DNA of 64,000 nucleotides from Tetrastigma voinierianum (lineage: Eukaryota > Streptophyta > Magnoliopsida > Vitales > Vitaceae), in NCBI GenBank assembly GCA_016808115.1, contig JAEQBH010001373.1:50998-114997 (forward strand), in the 5' to 3' direction. The notes beneath the pieces were generated by a model. It made no database searches. It saw only the letters and a program-made list of their open reading frames with translations, and had not been told where the DNA came from. A program made the position numbers and the translations under genes. This document shows positions 32,457 to 46,700 of this stretch, one piece after another. Position 1 is the first letter of the stretch, and each line of letters starts with the position of its first letter.

Positions 32457-33547
32457 TGGTGAAAAGTTTTTGGTTTATCTAAGAAGAAAATACTTATTTC
32501 CGTCTGACGGTTTACGAACTTTTGAGTTCGATACGATCATGTCTCGTCTCTGAAAGAGATTATTATATTTTTGATATCGTATGTAAATCATGAAAGTTCA
32601 CCAATCTCTCCGTCGTCTCCCGTGAATTGTACTTCCGATCGATGATTATTCAAGATTACATGAATTCCGCTATTAATGTCAATATCAAAGATCTAGTAGA
32701 TATAATTTCTTTCTTATACCTTCACCACATATATGGATATTCCGCATCTGTTAAACAAAAAAATCTTATATTCTAAAGATGGTGGTTGTTATAGAGGTGT
32801 GAGGCAGAAGAAAACAAGTTTTTTTCTTTAACCCTTTACAAGAAAGAAAATTGATCTTCCGCATTTACCACATAATCATTCACTAAATTCATTCTTCGTC
32901 TTCCCAATTTCCCTGAGGACTGCAGAAGTAAGTGAGGGAATAATGAACTTACTTTCTTGACTTGAAATCAAGTATCAAAACCCGGAGAAGATGATCGAGA
33001 TGAAGATGTTGGACTCGTGGAAACTGATGAAAATTATCCCTGTCAAGAAGTTTTGTATATCTTCCAATCCGTGGATAATTATTGCTACTGGTTGATGTTG
33101 ACGGAAGGTATGTATTTTGATCCCGTTGATGATTGTGAAAATAGTTTGGAATTTTATGGGATACCTACTCTCACAAGACAACGAGATTCAACTGATCTAA
33201 AAGCCGCTACTGAAACATGGGAATCGACTGGCCATTTTTCTCTAGTTAGAATGGAAGATTTTCTGCTTTTGAACCAAAGTGCATCCAAAAGAATTGTGAA
33301 TGTAGAAGACTTGAGGCGATAAGGTTATATATCTGAAAGAATTGTACTCCCTGGGTAGAAAAAGAAGGGTTTCCTATAATAATAATAGGATATATCTTCC
33401 ATGCTTTACGACAACAACAAGGCTTATTATATTCTACGAATTTAAAACTCAAAAAGATATCATCAAGAATCTGATATGATTTTTCCAAGATCACTTTCTT
33501 ATCATATCATGCATCTTCATTCGTATGGATTAAACCCACATAATTAA
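32457..33547 (+). pseudogene. F-box/DUF295 gene copy 2
   Basis: The longest uninterrupted-by-transposon copy of the plus-strand gene. The F-box end (DIVCKS-like) is near 32,575 and DUF295 blocks follow. From 33,017 a clean frame encodes VETDENYPCQ-like and DPVDDCENSLEFYGIP, then VRMEDFLLLNQSASKRIVNV up to about 33,322. The last part (YNNNRIYLP-like, DNNK, LNPHN) is frameshifted and ends at 33,547. Compared with unit 1 the LTR is absent, but there are at least three frame changes. Expected role, if ever intact, is SCF substrate recognition. Probably a pseudogene, unless the indels are sequencing errors. Confidence 0.78.
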
Positions 33548-34824
33548 ATATGTACCTGCACTCTTAGTAATATATCATTTACTTAATTCATTACTACGTT
33601 GTTTCTGCTATAATAATTCATGACTTGTTTTCATTTTCAGAATTACCCACCATTTGGTACATGCATGTCTTGTTTTTTTCTTTTTATGCTTTTGACATCT
33701 ATTCATTTTACAATATATCCACATCGCAAGGTAGGTAAAAGGCTTTATTAAAATTCTACGCTACACCATTTGATCAACACTAAAGAACTTTCATGAAATT
33801 AGTTTGTGATTTTTAATATTTATGCATAAATGATCTTAGGATTTTGGCGAATGGTTTTCACTTTAATGATTCTGCTTGGTTTCTACATGGTAATCATAAC
33901 TAATTTCTTAGAAAAATTAAAATTTATGGTGTAATGGTTACACATTCAAAGGTGGGTATACCATAATTTATTTGTTTTATTACTTCATGAAATTACAAAG
34001 TCTATAAAATCATGGTGTATTGATTAGACTTTTTAAAGACTTTATAAAAAGTCATAATATATTTGATTATGACTTTTAAGACTTTAAAAAGTTTATAAAA
34101 CATAGTTGTTCCTTTGAAGTGAGATGTTCTCCATTAAATCAGCCTTTAAACGGTGGATAAAAATTATTTCCAATTTGGCTTTATGCAGACATTTGCTGCG
34201 CTTTTTAAAACTATTTTTTGAGCTTTGAAAAACAAGAATAATAAGAAAAACACCAAAAACACGTTTAGTTCTTATTATTTTTGTTTTGAAAAAATATGAA
34301 AAATATAAAAAACATTAAATTCATATAACAAGAACAATTTTCAAATAACACAAATGACATTCTTTGTGTTAAGCTTGCTATGGCTCACAATTCGTGATCT
34401 AAATGGATTGCCAAGTCAAATTATAATAAAGTTTTTGGGCTTTTTTATCTATTTTTTGGTATCAATTTAATATCAATCGTAGTTTTGATCGCGAATCAAT
34501 GATTTTTTCTAATTTAACATTAACGGAATTTTTAGAACATACTTATTATTACAATATTATTAAACATACTTTGTTTTAAAAGAGAATTTTTATCATTCAA
34601 ATTAGCTATACATTCAATAAGTAAGAACTCAAATTTGTTAAAAACTTGGTATGATTTCCACACAACATTCAAAGTTATCAAAGACAACGATCCCGCTTAA
34701 GGTCGACATCGTTGATAATTTCTATAATAACTAAAATACATATAACTCTCAAGATAAACATATCGACGACTATGGTTTGACTTAATATCTCTACTGATCT
34801 AACTGCTTTACCGCTCGACCATCA
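33548..34824. other. 3' flank of F-box copy 2, no gene
   Basis: Collinear with 8,545-9,660 to about 34,650. After that it departs from unit 1 and runs to the LTR at 34,825, with only a faint match to 9,735-9,790 (AATACATATAA). Nothing coding. Confidence 0.5.
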
Positions 34825-37139
34825 TGTGGACGCCTAAACCCGGGGTCCGTTGACTACTCACAACCTCATGAACACTTCGTGGAATGTCTCCAGACCTGAC
34901 ATTACTTAAAAACGGCAAGAGTCCCTTTGTACTGGGGAGCTCTACCCAAATGGCCAAACCCGCATATACCGTCCCAAATAAATCTAATGGCAACGCTCTT
35001 CATGACAAAAACTACCACTGGCTCATAAACTAATGTAAAAGACCAACTATCCAGAACCATAGTTCAAGAGTTCAAAATTTCTTATACAACATATATTAAA
35101 TTTAAAACAAATTTAATACATGTATTCTGGCAAACCAAAGTCTAATAATCCGACTTTCTTCTAAAATGTTCTACGCACGCAATAGTCATTCCCTCGCTCG
35201 CTCCCCGGACTCGTAAAATATAATATCCTCGATGGTGAGCTAATGCTCGTAGTGGAATCACCCTGGGCGCTACTCCACCTGCCGCAAACGAACGCCCAAA
35301 AATAAACACACATCCAAGCAAATACACGATCCTATCAATGTCTACACGATCAACTCACCCGAGCCTCATCGACTCCCTCACACCCGTCATGCCTAAGCCA
35401 TGTATGAGAAACATCTCAAAAACAATTCGTTGTTTTTGAAACTATACCACCGCGATCTGCAAAATACGACTATCCCCTCCTATGCGAACGCTAGTCAGCA
35501 CCTTTCAAATGGGCCATGATTCTCATCCGAAATGACTGGCTGGACCGCCTTCCTAACCCCATTCTCCTTTAAATTCATCCCTCAGAAATTCCTCAAAAAA
35601 CATTTTCGCTTTTTCTTTCACTTTTCATGCTGCACCTACCTAATTTCTAAAGTACCCTAAAGGCATAAGATATCATGCCATTTCAATCATTTTCAACCAA
35701 TATATCAATACGCATATATTATCCAATTTAGAATCACGCATGCATTCACTAATATCAACCAACTCCTGCTTCGCTTCACTGAAGCGCCAAACGCTATTCC
35801 ATTTTAATGTAAGTTTACACCCACAAATTATTCCATATAATCATGACATCAAGTTAACACATCAATCTTATGCATTAACATTTTAAAATCATCTCACTGC
35901 CTACAAACACAATTATATTTTATATAATTATGTCATTATATTAACACATTAAATTCATGCATTAACCTATCTATTTCACACAACCTTGCCATTCATTTAA
36001 ATAATTCAAGCACACAACACATGGATGATTTTCATTCAATTCATTACCAACTGGATCGATTTCTTTATAGTCCCTGAACCCAAGAAGGTCAGCCCATGGC
36101 AAATTCCATCATCTAACTTCCGCTTTCAATTTCTTTCGGGAACCGAATTCCATACCCATTCTGCCTTATAAACACCAAAGCATAATTTATTCAATAAATT
36201 ATCACACAAGAACCCATAAGACTGCACAGCGCCTTATTGCCCAACCCAGCCCTAAAATTTTAACACTTCTATTCTATGTTTTGGGACCATCAAACGGCCC
36301 CTCATGGCCTTCAAACCAATCTGGATACACGATTTAAAGCATAATTTATGTTATTAAAGACCCAACAAGCCTCACTGCTACTTCAAGCCGTCACATTGGG
36401 TAAAAAATTAAACAATCTCTGGTCCCAAGCTTCGGGACCCGACCAAACGCCGTCTGCCTCAAGCCAACCGGGAATATCGAAAAACACTTAGATAAAAGTA
36501 AACCCAAGTAGGAGAAACCCCTACCTCAAGGGAGTTTAAGAAAACTCCTAAATCGGTGACTCCACGCCAGCCTCCTCTCTCCTCGCGCAGAGCGCCTTTC
36601 CTTCTCGTCTCGAAGACTCGCCGACTATTTCTGACACCAATTTTTGCAAGAGAAGTGACTCTCTCTAAAAAAATTTAAAAACTCAACCAGCCGCGTTCCC
36701 ATTCCGCTCCGTACCACTGCCCATTTAAGGAGACGACACTGTTCATTTTTGTCATCTAGTGATTTAAAAACTTTTCTAAAAATGACGTTTATGTCCCTCT
36801 CTTTTCCCGCTTTGACATCTCGGGCCTATCTCAAACTATCCATTTTCATCTTTTCACTACGCCAATTTCTACGGCAATATGAGCACGTGTTATATGTGAT
36901 TTTTATCGTGATCAAAATCGCTTTACGACAATTCGAAACGCCGATGCTCAAAACGTAGAAATCTTAATTGTTCTGACCGACTAAATTTTTACGTACTAGC
37001 TAGATTTGGCGAGACGATTCCAACTATGAAATCTCGTTTTCATCCGATCAGAGAATAAATTACGATTTAACCGTAATTAACAATTTCAGAATCGAATACG
37101 ATTTTACCCTTTTTCCGTGAATCGAATTTCAGCCTTACA
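34825..37139 (-). mobile_element. 3' LTR of a Ty3/gypsy chromovirus, copy 3
   Basis: Read on the minus strand it starts TGTAAGGCTGAAATTCGATT directly after a purine-rich tract (AGGAAGGAGAA) and ends at 34,825. About 2.3 kb, collinear with copies at 1,307 and 6,180. Because it follows the integrase and chromodomain-like region on the same strand, it fixes the orientation of the whole family. Confidence 0.82.
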
Positions 37140-38340
37140 TTCTCCTTCCTAAAAGGAATTTCGTCCGAAATTCCTGACACCATAATCAATCACACGCATA
37201 CGAACGGTATCTCTACCACATACATGCAACACATTTAAATCTAAACGACTAAACCACGTACTCATCCATAAACAAAGAAGGCTTTATTAGTGCCCAGATC
37301 GTAGTCCTTCAAGGCCTCCCATCGTAATTCCTCCACTCCATAACGCCCATACAGTATCCCTCCTCATTCAAATTCACCGGCTCAAGGTCAGAAAACCCGA
37401 TCACGACTATCAACAATGCACACCTGCCTCCTCAAGGTCCCATCCGTTGCCAACCTCAATCTATCCCTAACCACCACACAGAGCCTGATCCCAAAGATAC
37501 TCGCAAATGGTGGAGACTGAAACGCGACACCGACATGCCGGGCGCAGCTTCAACCCGCACGCAACAGTTGCCTATCCTCTCAGCATCCCGAGCCGCCCAC
37601 AAACTCCTACGATAGCCTTCCCCGCGCTTGTCGAAATCCAACCACTCTGCATCACCTCAAGACGACGCTGATCCCCAACTCCCCGAACCCCCCCGGCGGT
37701 CGACGCCGCACCGGGCATACTCTTCAGCGACTCCGAGTCGCGTGAGAAGACGCTTATCAGATCAAACTCACCTTCTTGTGGAAAGGTTTAGATCGGGATC
37801 GTGACCGTTGATTGAAGCTCTTCCCACCTTTGGCCCAAAGATAACGACGTATCTACTGGCCCCATACAATGCCTCATATGGTGTCATTTGTATACTACCG
37901 ATAACTATCACAGAGGCGAATTCCACTAGGCGGCAATTAATCCTCTAATTCTTACGACCTGCGAATTACGCCGCAGCGATGTCCTCTCTAACACCTCAGA
38001 TATAATCCATACAACACGTGAACCCCACACAACCCTTACTTTCTAGGTGTAAACGCGACCTTCCTAAGGCCACACTCACGCCGGTCGACGACCGTCAGAA
38101 CTTAGTCCATATCATGTATTATCTCCATACTTGGTCTCGTCGCTTCAACACCCAATGCAATTTCAGCATCCAACCAGTCACTTCCGACCTATCACTCTAC
38201 TCTAAGTCTACGTGATACCCCACTCATGTGTTTTCATCTCTGAATACTCCACTTCTATTACCCAACTCCCTAAGTCCGCGCGATAACCCCGACCGCAGAG
38301 CTTTCATCTCGAGTCACTCCCGACTCCTATCAAGGACTGT
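37140..38340 (-). pseudogene. Chromovirus pol 3' end (integrase C-terminal half)
   Basis: Minus strand. Near 37,870-37,940 it encodes LVEFASVIVIGSIQMTPYEA with LYG following, the hallmark end of a chromovirus integrase core (family form: VEFAYN.S.H.S....PYEALYG). Farther on, frames near 37,300-37,380 keep a W-rich segment where the chromodomain lies. The end has NFGRNSF-like, matching the ATTTCGGACGAAATTC plus purine tract typical just before Del/Tekay LTRs. RT, protease and gag are not found; the match stops near 38,340, so the element is 5'-truncated. Lineage Tekay/Del is likely but not proven. Confidence 0.75.
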
Positions 38341-40690
38341 TGGATCTTGTTATTTTCTATCACATTTATCTTACATTCCTTATTCCCAAATTCTAATTTA
38401 TTAATATAGTATGCTAGTATAGTATTATTATTTGTACTTATAACATACCTTAGCATGAGACATGACAATTTATTAAATTGATGTAAATCAATAAATAGTC
38501 TCTAATAGGTGATACAATTTATTTAGTTAGTTTATGTTATAAACAAGTGTGGTTAAAAAACCGAGATATCGTGGTGTTCGGACTTTGATATAAAAACAGT
38601 ACATCGATTATCGTCATTTAAAATTCCAAGTAAAAAATCACCTCATTGTCTATATTTCTAGATTCCGAAGCATATACGGACGATACTATCTAAAAGCCGA
38701 GAGACCGAGTTCAATGTTCAAACAAAAATTTCAAGCAAAGTTTTAAATTTTCAAAATTGTGCAATGTTCAAACATAAATTTCAATTAAAAAATTCAAACA
38801 AAATTTCACACAAAATTTCAAAGAGAAAAATAAGAAATAAAATTGAAAAGAAAAAAAGTCTGAGCTAGAAGACCCGAGTCTGAGTTATCGGTGCCAGTGA
38901 TATTGGTGGTACTGAAGGACACTGAGTGGCGTTGCTGCTAGACACTGCTGCTTAGTTGGCCTGGGACTGGAGACGAAGTAGTGGAGCGGCGGAGCAGCGG
39001 AGAAGAAAAAGAGAGATAAAGAAGGAAAAAAACGAATAAAAAAGAAAAAAAAAAGTGTGCAAGAGATAAATGGAGAAAATAGGTTTGAATATATCAAAGC
39101 TACCACCAGCGATAGTAGCCACGTGATTTGTTAGTTATTCTAGGAAATGCCACGTGTGCATTGTTAAGGAATTATGTAAAAAAAAATTATTTAGTTGATT
39201 TTAGGTTATAGAACATTTTAAGGAAAAATGTTCTTTAATTAAATCTTTTAAAAATAATTTAGAGTAATTTTTTAGAATATTCTAAAATATATAAAAAAAA
39301 AATTATTCATAACATATTAACATAAAATAAATTAAAAAATATTTTTTTACATTCAAAAATTTAATATAAAATGTTATTCTCAAAAGTTTTAAAATAGTTA
39401 AAAATTAATTTTAAACAACTATTCTAAAATATGATCATGTTCCAAGTATATATATATATATAATTACAAATTAATATTATTTGTTTGTTACTTTTATGCT
39501 CTATAATATATTGATATTTTAAAATTTGTTAACAAATATTTAGATGTGAATGTATTTGAAATGAAATAAAATTAACATATTTAATTTTAATTTATTTTGT
39601 AATTATAAAATTTTAAATTAATTTCCTAATATTTTAGATATCCTTTAAAAAGATATTTTTACATCCACTACATATGATAACAACAAAAACCTTTTGCATC
39701 GAGCAATGACTAATAATTTTTTACAAGGCCTCCTGCTACTGAGCTGAAATGCTGGCTAGACTTCCTTGTTAATTACTCGCTCATATCGATTCAATGTGAA
39801 AGCTGGTTTTAAGAAATAGTTATTAGTCCACGATCGATTTAATTAGATGATCTAACTGATTTTTAAAAATTAATTTTGTTTACTTTAAAATACAACATTT
39901 CAAGCCTCCTTAAAAATCGATTATTAGACTAATAAAATAAATTTTAATTTGTAACAGTTGACCAAATTCGCAAATATTCAGATTAATTTTGGATCAAACC
40001 ATCCTATGCAATAGAAAGGTGAAATGGTAAAAGGATGAATTTTTTATTTTTTATTTCTTCTTATGGTAAACGGTGCATATATTATATTCATATATTTTAA
40101 GCCAATTTTGAAACATGTCAATCTATTCTATCTCCAAAATTATTTTACTAAATTACATATTTCAAAATTTTGTGTATTAAAATGGAAATGAAAAGATCAC
40201 AAAATTTACATACATCAAACTTTTTTTTTTAATATATTAAACCAAAGTTAGACTAATAGAATCAAAAATGATTATTTTTACATTGAGAAATCAATAATTT
40301 ATTTTTTTAATTGATAAGACATATGAATTGATAAGCTTTTCTTAATTATAAGAAAATAAAATTGACATTAAAAAACAAATAAAGAATAATATAAAAGAAA
40401 TGGTGTTTTAGAGGTATATATATATACATGCAACTAATGACAATCAAATAAGTAAACGAGCATGTTAAATATTGATATAATTTTTAAACGTTTAAAAAGA
40501 TGTTTTATTAGAAATGACATAATAAATAAATTTATAGAATGTAATAAAAATTCTCCATTCATTATTATTTTTTGCAACTCAAGACCACTGATTTTCTGCC
40601 TTTACTCATTAAGTGAATTGAGATACATACGTGTTTAACTTCGTTCAAGGCAAAACAAAAAGTGAAATAAAAATTAAAGGGAACATAGTT
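38341..40690. other. AT-rich spacer of unit 2, no gene
   Basis: Positions 38,341-39,440 are AT-rich without a match elsewhere in the window; a minus-strand frame at 38,885-39,106 is low-complexity (Phe/Ser runs). From 39,449 to 40,430 the sequence is collinear with 12,880-13,930 in unit 1. Positions 40,431-40,620 have no counterpart in unit 1, where the inverted dimer sits. Confidence 0.55.
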
Positions 40691-40712
40691 TATAATATTA
40701 TTAATATGAGGA

Positions 40713-41560
40713 CTATCCCCAAATCCAACAAAAGGCTGAATTGCTTTTACTTACATTTGGACAAGGTAGAGATAATTCAATGCTTTGATCATCCAAGTCA
40801 AAAATACTTAGATGTCGACGTTGAGTGAAATAAATAGAATTTGTTTTAACTTGAGGATTTGAAACAAGAGAAGACCTTCCTTGATATTCCGAGAGAAAAA
40901 TTGTTCGTTTACCAATATCTTTCACTACCATCCATGTATCCTTCGAATAGTCCAATCGAAAAATTTCAAATGTTGAAACAACTCCATGACTTAAAAATGA
41001 TGCTGAGTAAATCTTGTAAACTAATAACATCTCATCGTTACATTCAACTTATTAAGAATCGTAGAATACATGTCCTTCTTGTAACCCCCAATGCGTGGTT
41101 TTTTTCTCCATTTATCAATTTCTTAAAGTGACAATCTATCTTTAAAATCACCATAATATCCCTACGTGGAAGAATTAAGGCATAAATATTTCCTTCATGA
41201 ACATTTATAGTTGAAAACGAGTTGAGCTCAACATCAAATAGAAACTTTTTTTCTAACAAACTCAGTATCACCTGGTCTCCATAACATAAGGAAATCTTTA
41301 TAAACAACGAGGAGATGTGAATTAGGATCGCTTGGAGGCAACCATAAGATGCAATATTCACTTGTGCTATATTCTATTGGAGGAAGTTCAATCATCTCCA
41401 TCGAAACAAGGTTTAGAAGAGAACAATCATGCGGCGACACCTTTAGTACTAACCATCCATAAGAAGAGCAAGAGCATACCTTATCACACAATTCTGGGAT
41501 GATTTTTTGAATAATAATAATTCTTTGATATAAAGAATGTTTGTCTTTAAGATCTTTGTC
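40713..41560 (-). pseudogene. Minus-strand DUF295 gene copy, unit 2
   Basis: The better-kept copy of the second F-box/DUF295 gene. From the 5' end: CSCSSYGWLVLKVSPHDCSL with LLNLVSMEMIELPP (41,390-41,480), YSTSEYCILWLPPSDPNSHL, a VELNSFSTINVHEGNIYALI segment near 41,180-41,240 and LKIDCHFKKLINGEKNH. The C-terminal frame from 41,030 has FEIFRLDYSKDTWMVVKDIG, RTIFLSEYQGRSSL, NSIYFTQRRHLSIFDLDDQS and IELSLPCP, stopping at 40,713. This is the standard DUF295 layout. At least three frame changes separate these parts, and an F-box N-terminus is not visible upstream of 41,560. A pseudogene, or a gene with a lost or separate first exon. Confidence 0.8.
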
Positions 41561-43436
41561 CTCGTGAGGAAATTATAAGCCAAGGTCAAAGTGATTGACA
41601 GCAGAATGAGTGAAGAGAGTACTCAACTCTATTTTCCATGATTCTTTACTTCTCTTTATAATGAAAAGAGAAAAATGTCTCAAAATTTTCCTACATTAAA
41701 ATAGAATCAATCACTTTCCTTGTTAAACAAAAAAAAAAAAAAGTAGTTCTTAAAAATTACAATAAATGGAATGTAAAATATCTGACATTAAATATAATAA
41801 ATTAAAACAATTAACTGTGATATGATTGGATAAAAAAACTGTAACATGATTATATAAAATTTCTTAACAACTAAAATTGTGAAATAATAAATAAAATAAT
41901 TAAAACGTAGAAACATGAAAACGTTTTGCATTAATAATTATCGCAACCAAGAGCCCCATAATTTACCATTTGTTTCTTTTTATTTGTGAGTCTTTTCAAT
42001 TGTGTTATATGATTTTTTTTTTCCTATACGCCTTTAAAATTTGCAAATTTTTACTGTTGCCTTTTACGCTAAGTATTGTTAATGTTCTAATAGATTTTTT
42101 CATCATATTTTTATTTTTTAAATTTTATTTATTTATTTTATTCTTTTAATAACTTATATCTTGTGGGTATAAACTTTTATGAAAAAATCTAAATTTATAA
42201 ACATGAATTTGAAGGACCCTAGCGGTATGAATTATGGTGGTAAAAGATGAAATATATTTAAATCTATATGTGTTTTCTTAAATTACTTATTCTCACATGA
42301 TCCTACAAATAAAATATTTGCAAACCCTTGTATTTAAACAAATCTTAAGAGGTCTATAATGCCTAGTTTATGTGATAAAATATTCAATATTTCAAAAATA
42401 TAGGATATAAGAAGGAGAAGGGTTCCGGGTTCGAGTCCCAATTGGTACATTCTATTTCATTGTAACTAAAGTTTTTAGGTAAAAAAAAAATCAAACCCTA
42501 AGATAAATTTACAGCAAGAACAAGTAACAATAAAATAAAGATATCGATAGAATAATAATAAAATAAAGAAACTGAAAGTAAAAAATATCATACCCGACTA
42601 TTAGTTATCAACAATTTAAGTATCGCTTAGCTATAAAAATTGCTCTCGCCTAATTTCAAATTCAAAAGGCAAAGCCTATTTATAAACTCTTGTTTGTTCC
42701 CTTTTTTTTTCTTTTTTTTTCACCCGCCAAGTTTGTTTCTATAAGGAATATTTTCGTGATCAACCTCAGTAAAATTCCTTTTAAAACATGTATTTCTGTA
42801 TCAAACTTTAGTAATATTCCTTAAGACATGGATACGTTTTGATAAGTATTTAAAAATAATTTGAAAATAATATCTGAGGATTTTACCTATTTGAGGTACA
42901 CATTTTATAGATAAAGATTAAATAATAGCATTTTAGAGTTGTATGTCTAACAATAAATTGATTTTGAGTTAGAGTTATATCTAACAATAAAAGTTAAATT
43001 GGTATGATTAATTATATTAATACTCTCTTTAGTGGTTAAGGGTTATTTGAGACGTAGGAAAGAGATATACTACATAGTTGTGGTTCAAGTATATTAGATA
43101 GTTATAATGCAAAGTGAATAAATATGAAAAAAAAATTTATATAAATGATTCTTATTATTTTTATTTTTATTTTGGTGTCTCAACTTCTTTTTTGTTCAAT
43201 CTAATAATGCTCAATCGTAAAATAGACCCACATAATATTCCACATATAAATATAATAAAATTATTTAAATATCTTTTAATGTGACCTTACATCATTCCTA
43301 ATCATATTTTCATATGTTATTAAGGTTTTAATGTCTATTTGTTATAACATAAAAGAAATCAATAAATCACACTCTGGGCTAGGCTACAATAGTGAATTAA
43401 GATAAAATAAGAATTTTTTCTGAAAAGAAGATTTAT
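41561..43436. other. Upstream region of F-box copy 3, no gene
   Basis: AT-rich and collinear with 3,390-5,080 and 30,390-32,160. It holds GGTTCGAGTCCC at 42,428-42,439. No reading frame with motifs. Confidence 0.55.
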
Positions 43437-43706
43437 TGTAAAATATTACGCGTAAGAATATAATAAGAGAGAATAGAGAGATTAAGAAGAGAAAGTGTGA
43501 TAAACACTGAAAAAGACTTCGGGCAGGGAGAAGTCATGTTAATTTTATTTTCACTTTCATTCTCTTTATATACATCGAATAAGAGATAGCATTCATACGT
43601 AATTTAGGGTTACTGAACGCCATAATAGGCATGCATTTCTGAATTACAGATTGATGGGATATAGTCACATTGAATATGTAATTAATATTCATTCATGTAT
43701 TTCACA
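43437..43706 (-). repeat. 3' LTR of the copia element
   Basis: Begins TGTAAAATATTACGC on the plus strand and ends TATTTCACA. It pairs with 48,399-48,711 through GAGAGATTAAGAAGAGAAAG and ATTCATACGTA. Next to it on the inner side lies the purine tract. Confidence 0.82.
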
Positions 43707-43759
43707 ATACTCCCTTGAATATCATTGTATTCATGAATTTATCAACGATACGCTCATTA

Positions 43760-46700
43760 AAACCTGTTTAAAACCTAAATTTAAAAATCCAGACAAAAGG
43801 GAAAGAGCATAATGTATAACATTATGATCTCTCCTTTTATGGGATGGCCACTCACTATTAAAACCTTGCATATATTTAAAAAACCTGGGACAAAAACCAG
43901 ACAAAAGGGAAAAGAGTGCAATGCATAGTTCACAATATCTCCTCTAATTCAGCTATATACCACCGTCGCTAGTTAATTCGCATCTTATGAACTTCCGCAA
44001 AGAAACCAACATTACATACTACTTCTCAAAAGTTGACGCGTTGGCAATGATTTGCAAAAGATTCAAGACATTTATGATTGAATTCGCTTAACATCAATTT
44101 GTCGACTTTCGAGTTCGTGAGTATAGAAAAATTTCTGGAGATATGTTTGGTCCTATCACCTTGATATATCATTCCTTAACTCGTATAATTACAAGCAAAG
44201 ATTATCTTCATAAATTATGGGAATTTGTAAACGTGTTAAGCAATCAAGAATTGTGGAATACGTGTTATAATGGGATTTTTAACCAAACACACTCTTCCAA
44301 TTTTCATATAAAGCAATGATCTCGGGAGTGGTTAGAAGACGTAGCTAATAGCTTAATGCTTCAGAGATAAGAAATGGCTGCGCTACTATAACAAAATAAA
44401 ATAACCGCTTGAGAGCCAGCTATGTGGATCGATCTATATCCAACATCGTAATATCCAACTGCAAACCGTAGGTGTAGATTCCTTGAATAATATAATCCCA
44501 AATCTATTGCCTCTTCCGAGATAACGAAAAACATGCTTAATTCCATCTGTCTCCCAGTACTCGAATCCAAACGTACAATAAATCCCATCGTAAAAAGAGA
44601 TGTCGTCTCGACATCAGTGCTGGGCACATCAGTGCCCCAATCAGACGTAGATACTGGCACTTCTCGCATCTCAAGATCTTTTCATCGCATTCTCTAGATC
44701 TAAACTGGACCCTTTCGGGGATCTAGAGACCTTACAACCATAAAAAAGCCTACCGGGTGAGCTCTTGTCCATGTTGAAGCGTTTAAGAATCTTTCAATGT
44801 ATGATGATTGATAACGATTATTCCATTCGCGATGCCTGCTTATGTATCAAGACAAGTTTGTTTTGACTCAAATCTTTAACTTCAAATTCTTTTCAAATAA
44901 TTGCCAGCTTTAATAACTCTTCTAAAGTTCCAATTAAATTTATATCGCTTGGACACAAATTACAATAGCAAACTGATTTCGATTTCTTAATAAACACGCA
45001 TGGACAGATAGGATCATTCTCCTGGTATCTTCCCACCAGTAATCACTTAGCGTTGACATTCACATGCGACCCGATCGCTTTAACCCGCACAAAGATCTTT
45101 TGCACCTTATTGAGAATAAGTCATGTGGGAGTGCATTTATCGTGCATTTTGAACTCTGAATCTCTCATAAATATCCGAGTCTAATGAGCCATGATATGCA
45201 AGCCAATACAATGTCCATAAGACGATTTCCAATTTTTCAAAGAGTACCCACTACCGAGAAAATCAAATGTAATCATATCCATCACAGTGAATATGTCCCA
45301 TCATAATCAATCTCGTGTCTCTCGAGAATCCTTAGGCAAATGTGCTCATTTTTATACCCGACAACCCTATTTACTCAAGCTCTGAATAAATACCCATTTA
45401 TATCCAACTGTTTTACATTATCTGGGATGCGAAGCAGGGTCCAAAACCTCTGCTTAGCCAGGAAGTTAATTCCAAATTTTAATCGCTTCCCTCCACTTAG
45501 ACCACCTTGCCTTTGACGACGCTCAATAATAGATCGCACTCACAATCATCATCCATAATTTTATGAGCAATCGAGAATGCAAAATATCATCAATGATGAT
45601 TTTATTTCGGACCCCAAATCTCACTACAATATGTAATGGAATCTCGCATTCTGTGGTCAGATTCACGGTTTATGCTCTTCAAGGGCATTAAGCTCCTTTA
45701 GGAAGTAAGCATAAAGACCAGTTCTTCCGAGTGGATTCGATTCTTCCCCCCGCTTTCGAGGAACGGTCTTTGATCCTATCGGGTCTACTACGCTCAACCG
45801 GTGGGGATTTTCATCCATTTTACTTTGTCCTTCGAGAACAGCTATCCCACTGAGCATTTCATACCGGAATATGAGATTGCCATCTTAGTAGCATCATTAA
45901 ATGCATCAGAAGTCTATCAAGTTATACCAAACGGATTACGCTGGCCGCACCTCAGTTTTTGCACTCGGGAGTTCTCGGTCGAATTGAGATAATTTTTTTC
46001 TCACACCTGTGAGTGAAAACCTGATCTGTTTTCGCTTCAGCAGCCTATTTCAATTTTAGTGTCCCAATCGATGGAAAATAGTCTCATTGAAATGAAATCG
46101 CTTAACTGGCAAGAAAAAGATCACTTAGCCTGCCTCCAAGAACCCAATGATGGATCTATGAATTAAACCCAACATAAATGCCCAAACTACGTTGAGGACC
46201 CATTTTCGCTCTTTTCGATGGTGCACAGCACCTCAGATCGCACAACCAAAGGTGCGCAAATGTGAAATATCAGGTTCATAACCAAGAACCATTCGGGCGG
46301 AGATCAGAGAGACTAGCAAGCAAGAATAATCTTATTAGGGCAACAAGATACAAAAACCAAGATGACCCTATGTCAGACGCTGAGATTCGCTTCACACAGA
46401 GTGCTGCAATGATTTGTATATGTTAATCAAGGATTTCACTAATCCATTTCGAAAGTATGAACATATGACGGTGCTCAACCTCGATTCGAGTGAAGCACAC
46501 ATGTATCAAAACTCTTGATGTAAATTCACCAAAGATGGTCCATCCTTATAACTTTAATCGATAATCGTGAATCAGTCTAAGCTTTATATCATGTACAAAC
46601 TGCAAAAGCATATCATACAGAGATAATAGACAAACATAGACCATCTACGTGATGCGTCCACTCACTCATAAAATATCGAAATGGTCCACTTGGTGGCTGG

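Larger units (their letters stand above)
30366..41640. repeat. Tandem F-box unit 2
   Basis: Second copy of the unit, same order as unit 1: AT-rich start, B box (31,131), plus-strand F-box copy, 3' flank, AT-rich spacer and minus-strand DUF295 copy. It lacks the solo LTR, the MITE and the inverted dimer of unit 1, but has a chromovirus 3' half inserted at about 34.8-38.3 kb. It is therefore the reference for reading the other two units. Confidence 0.78.
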
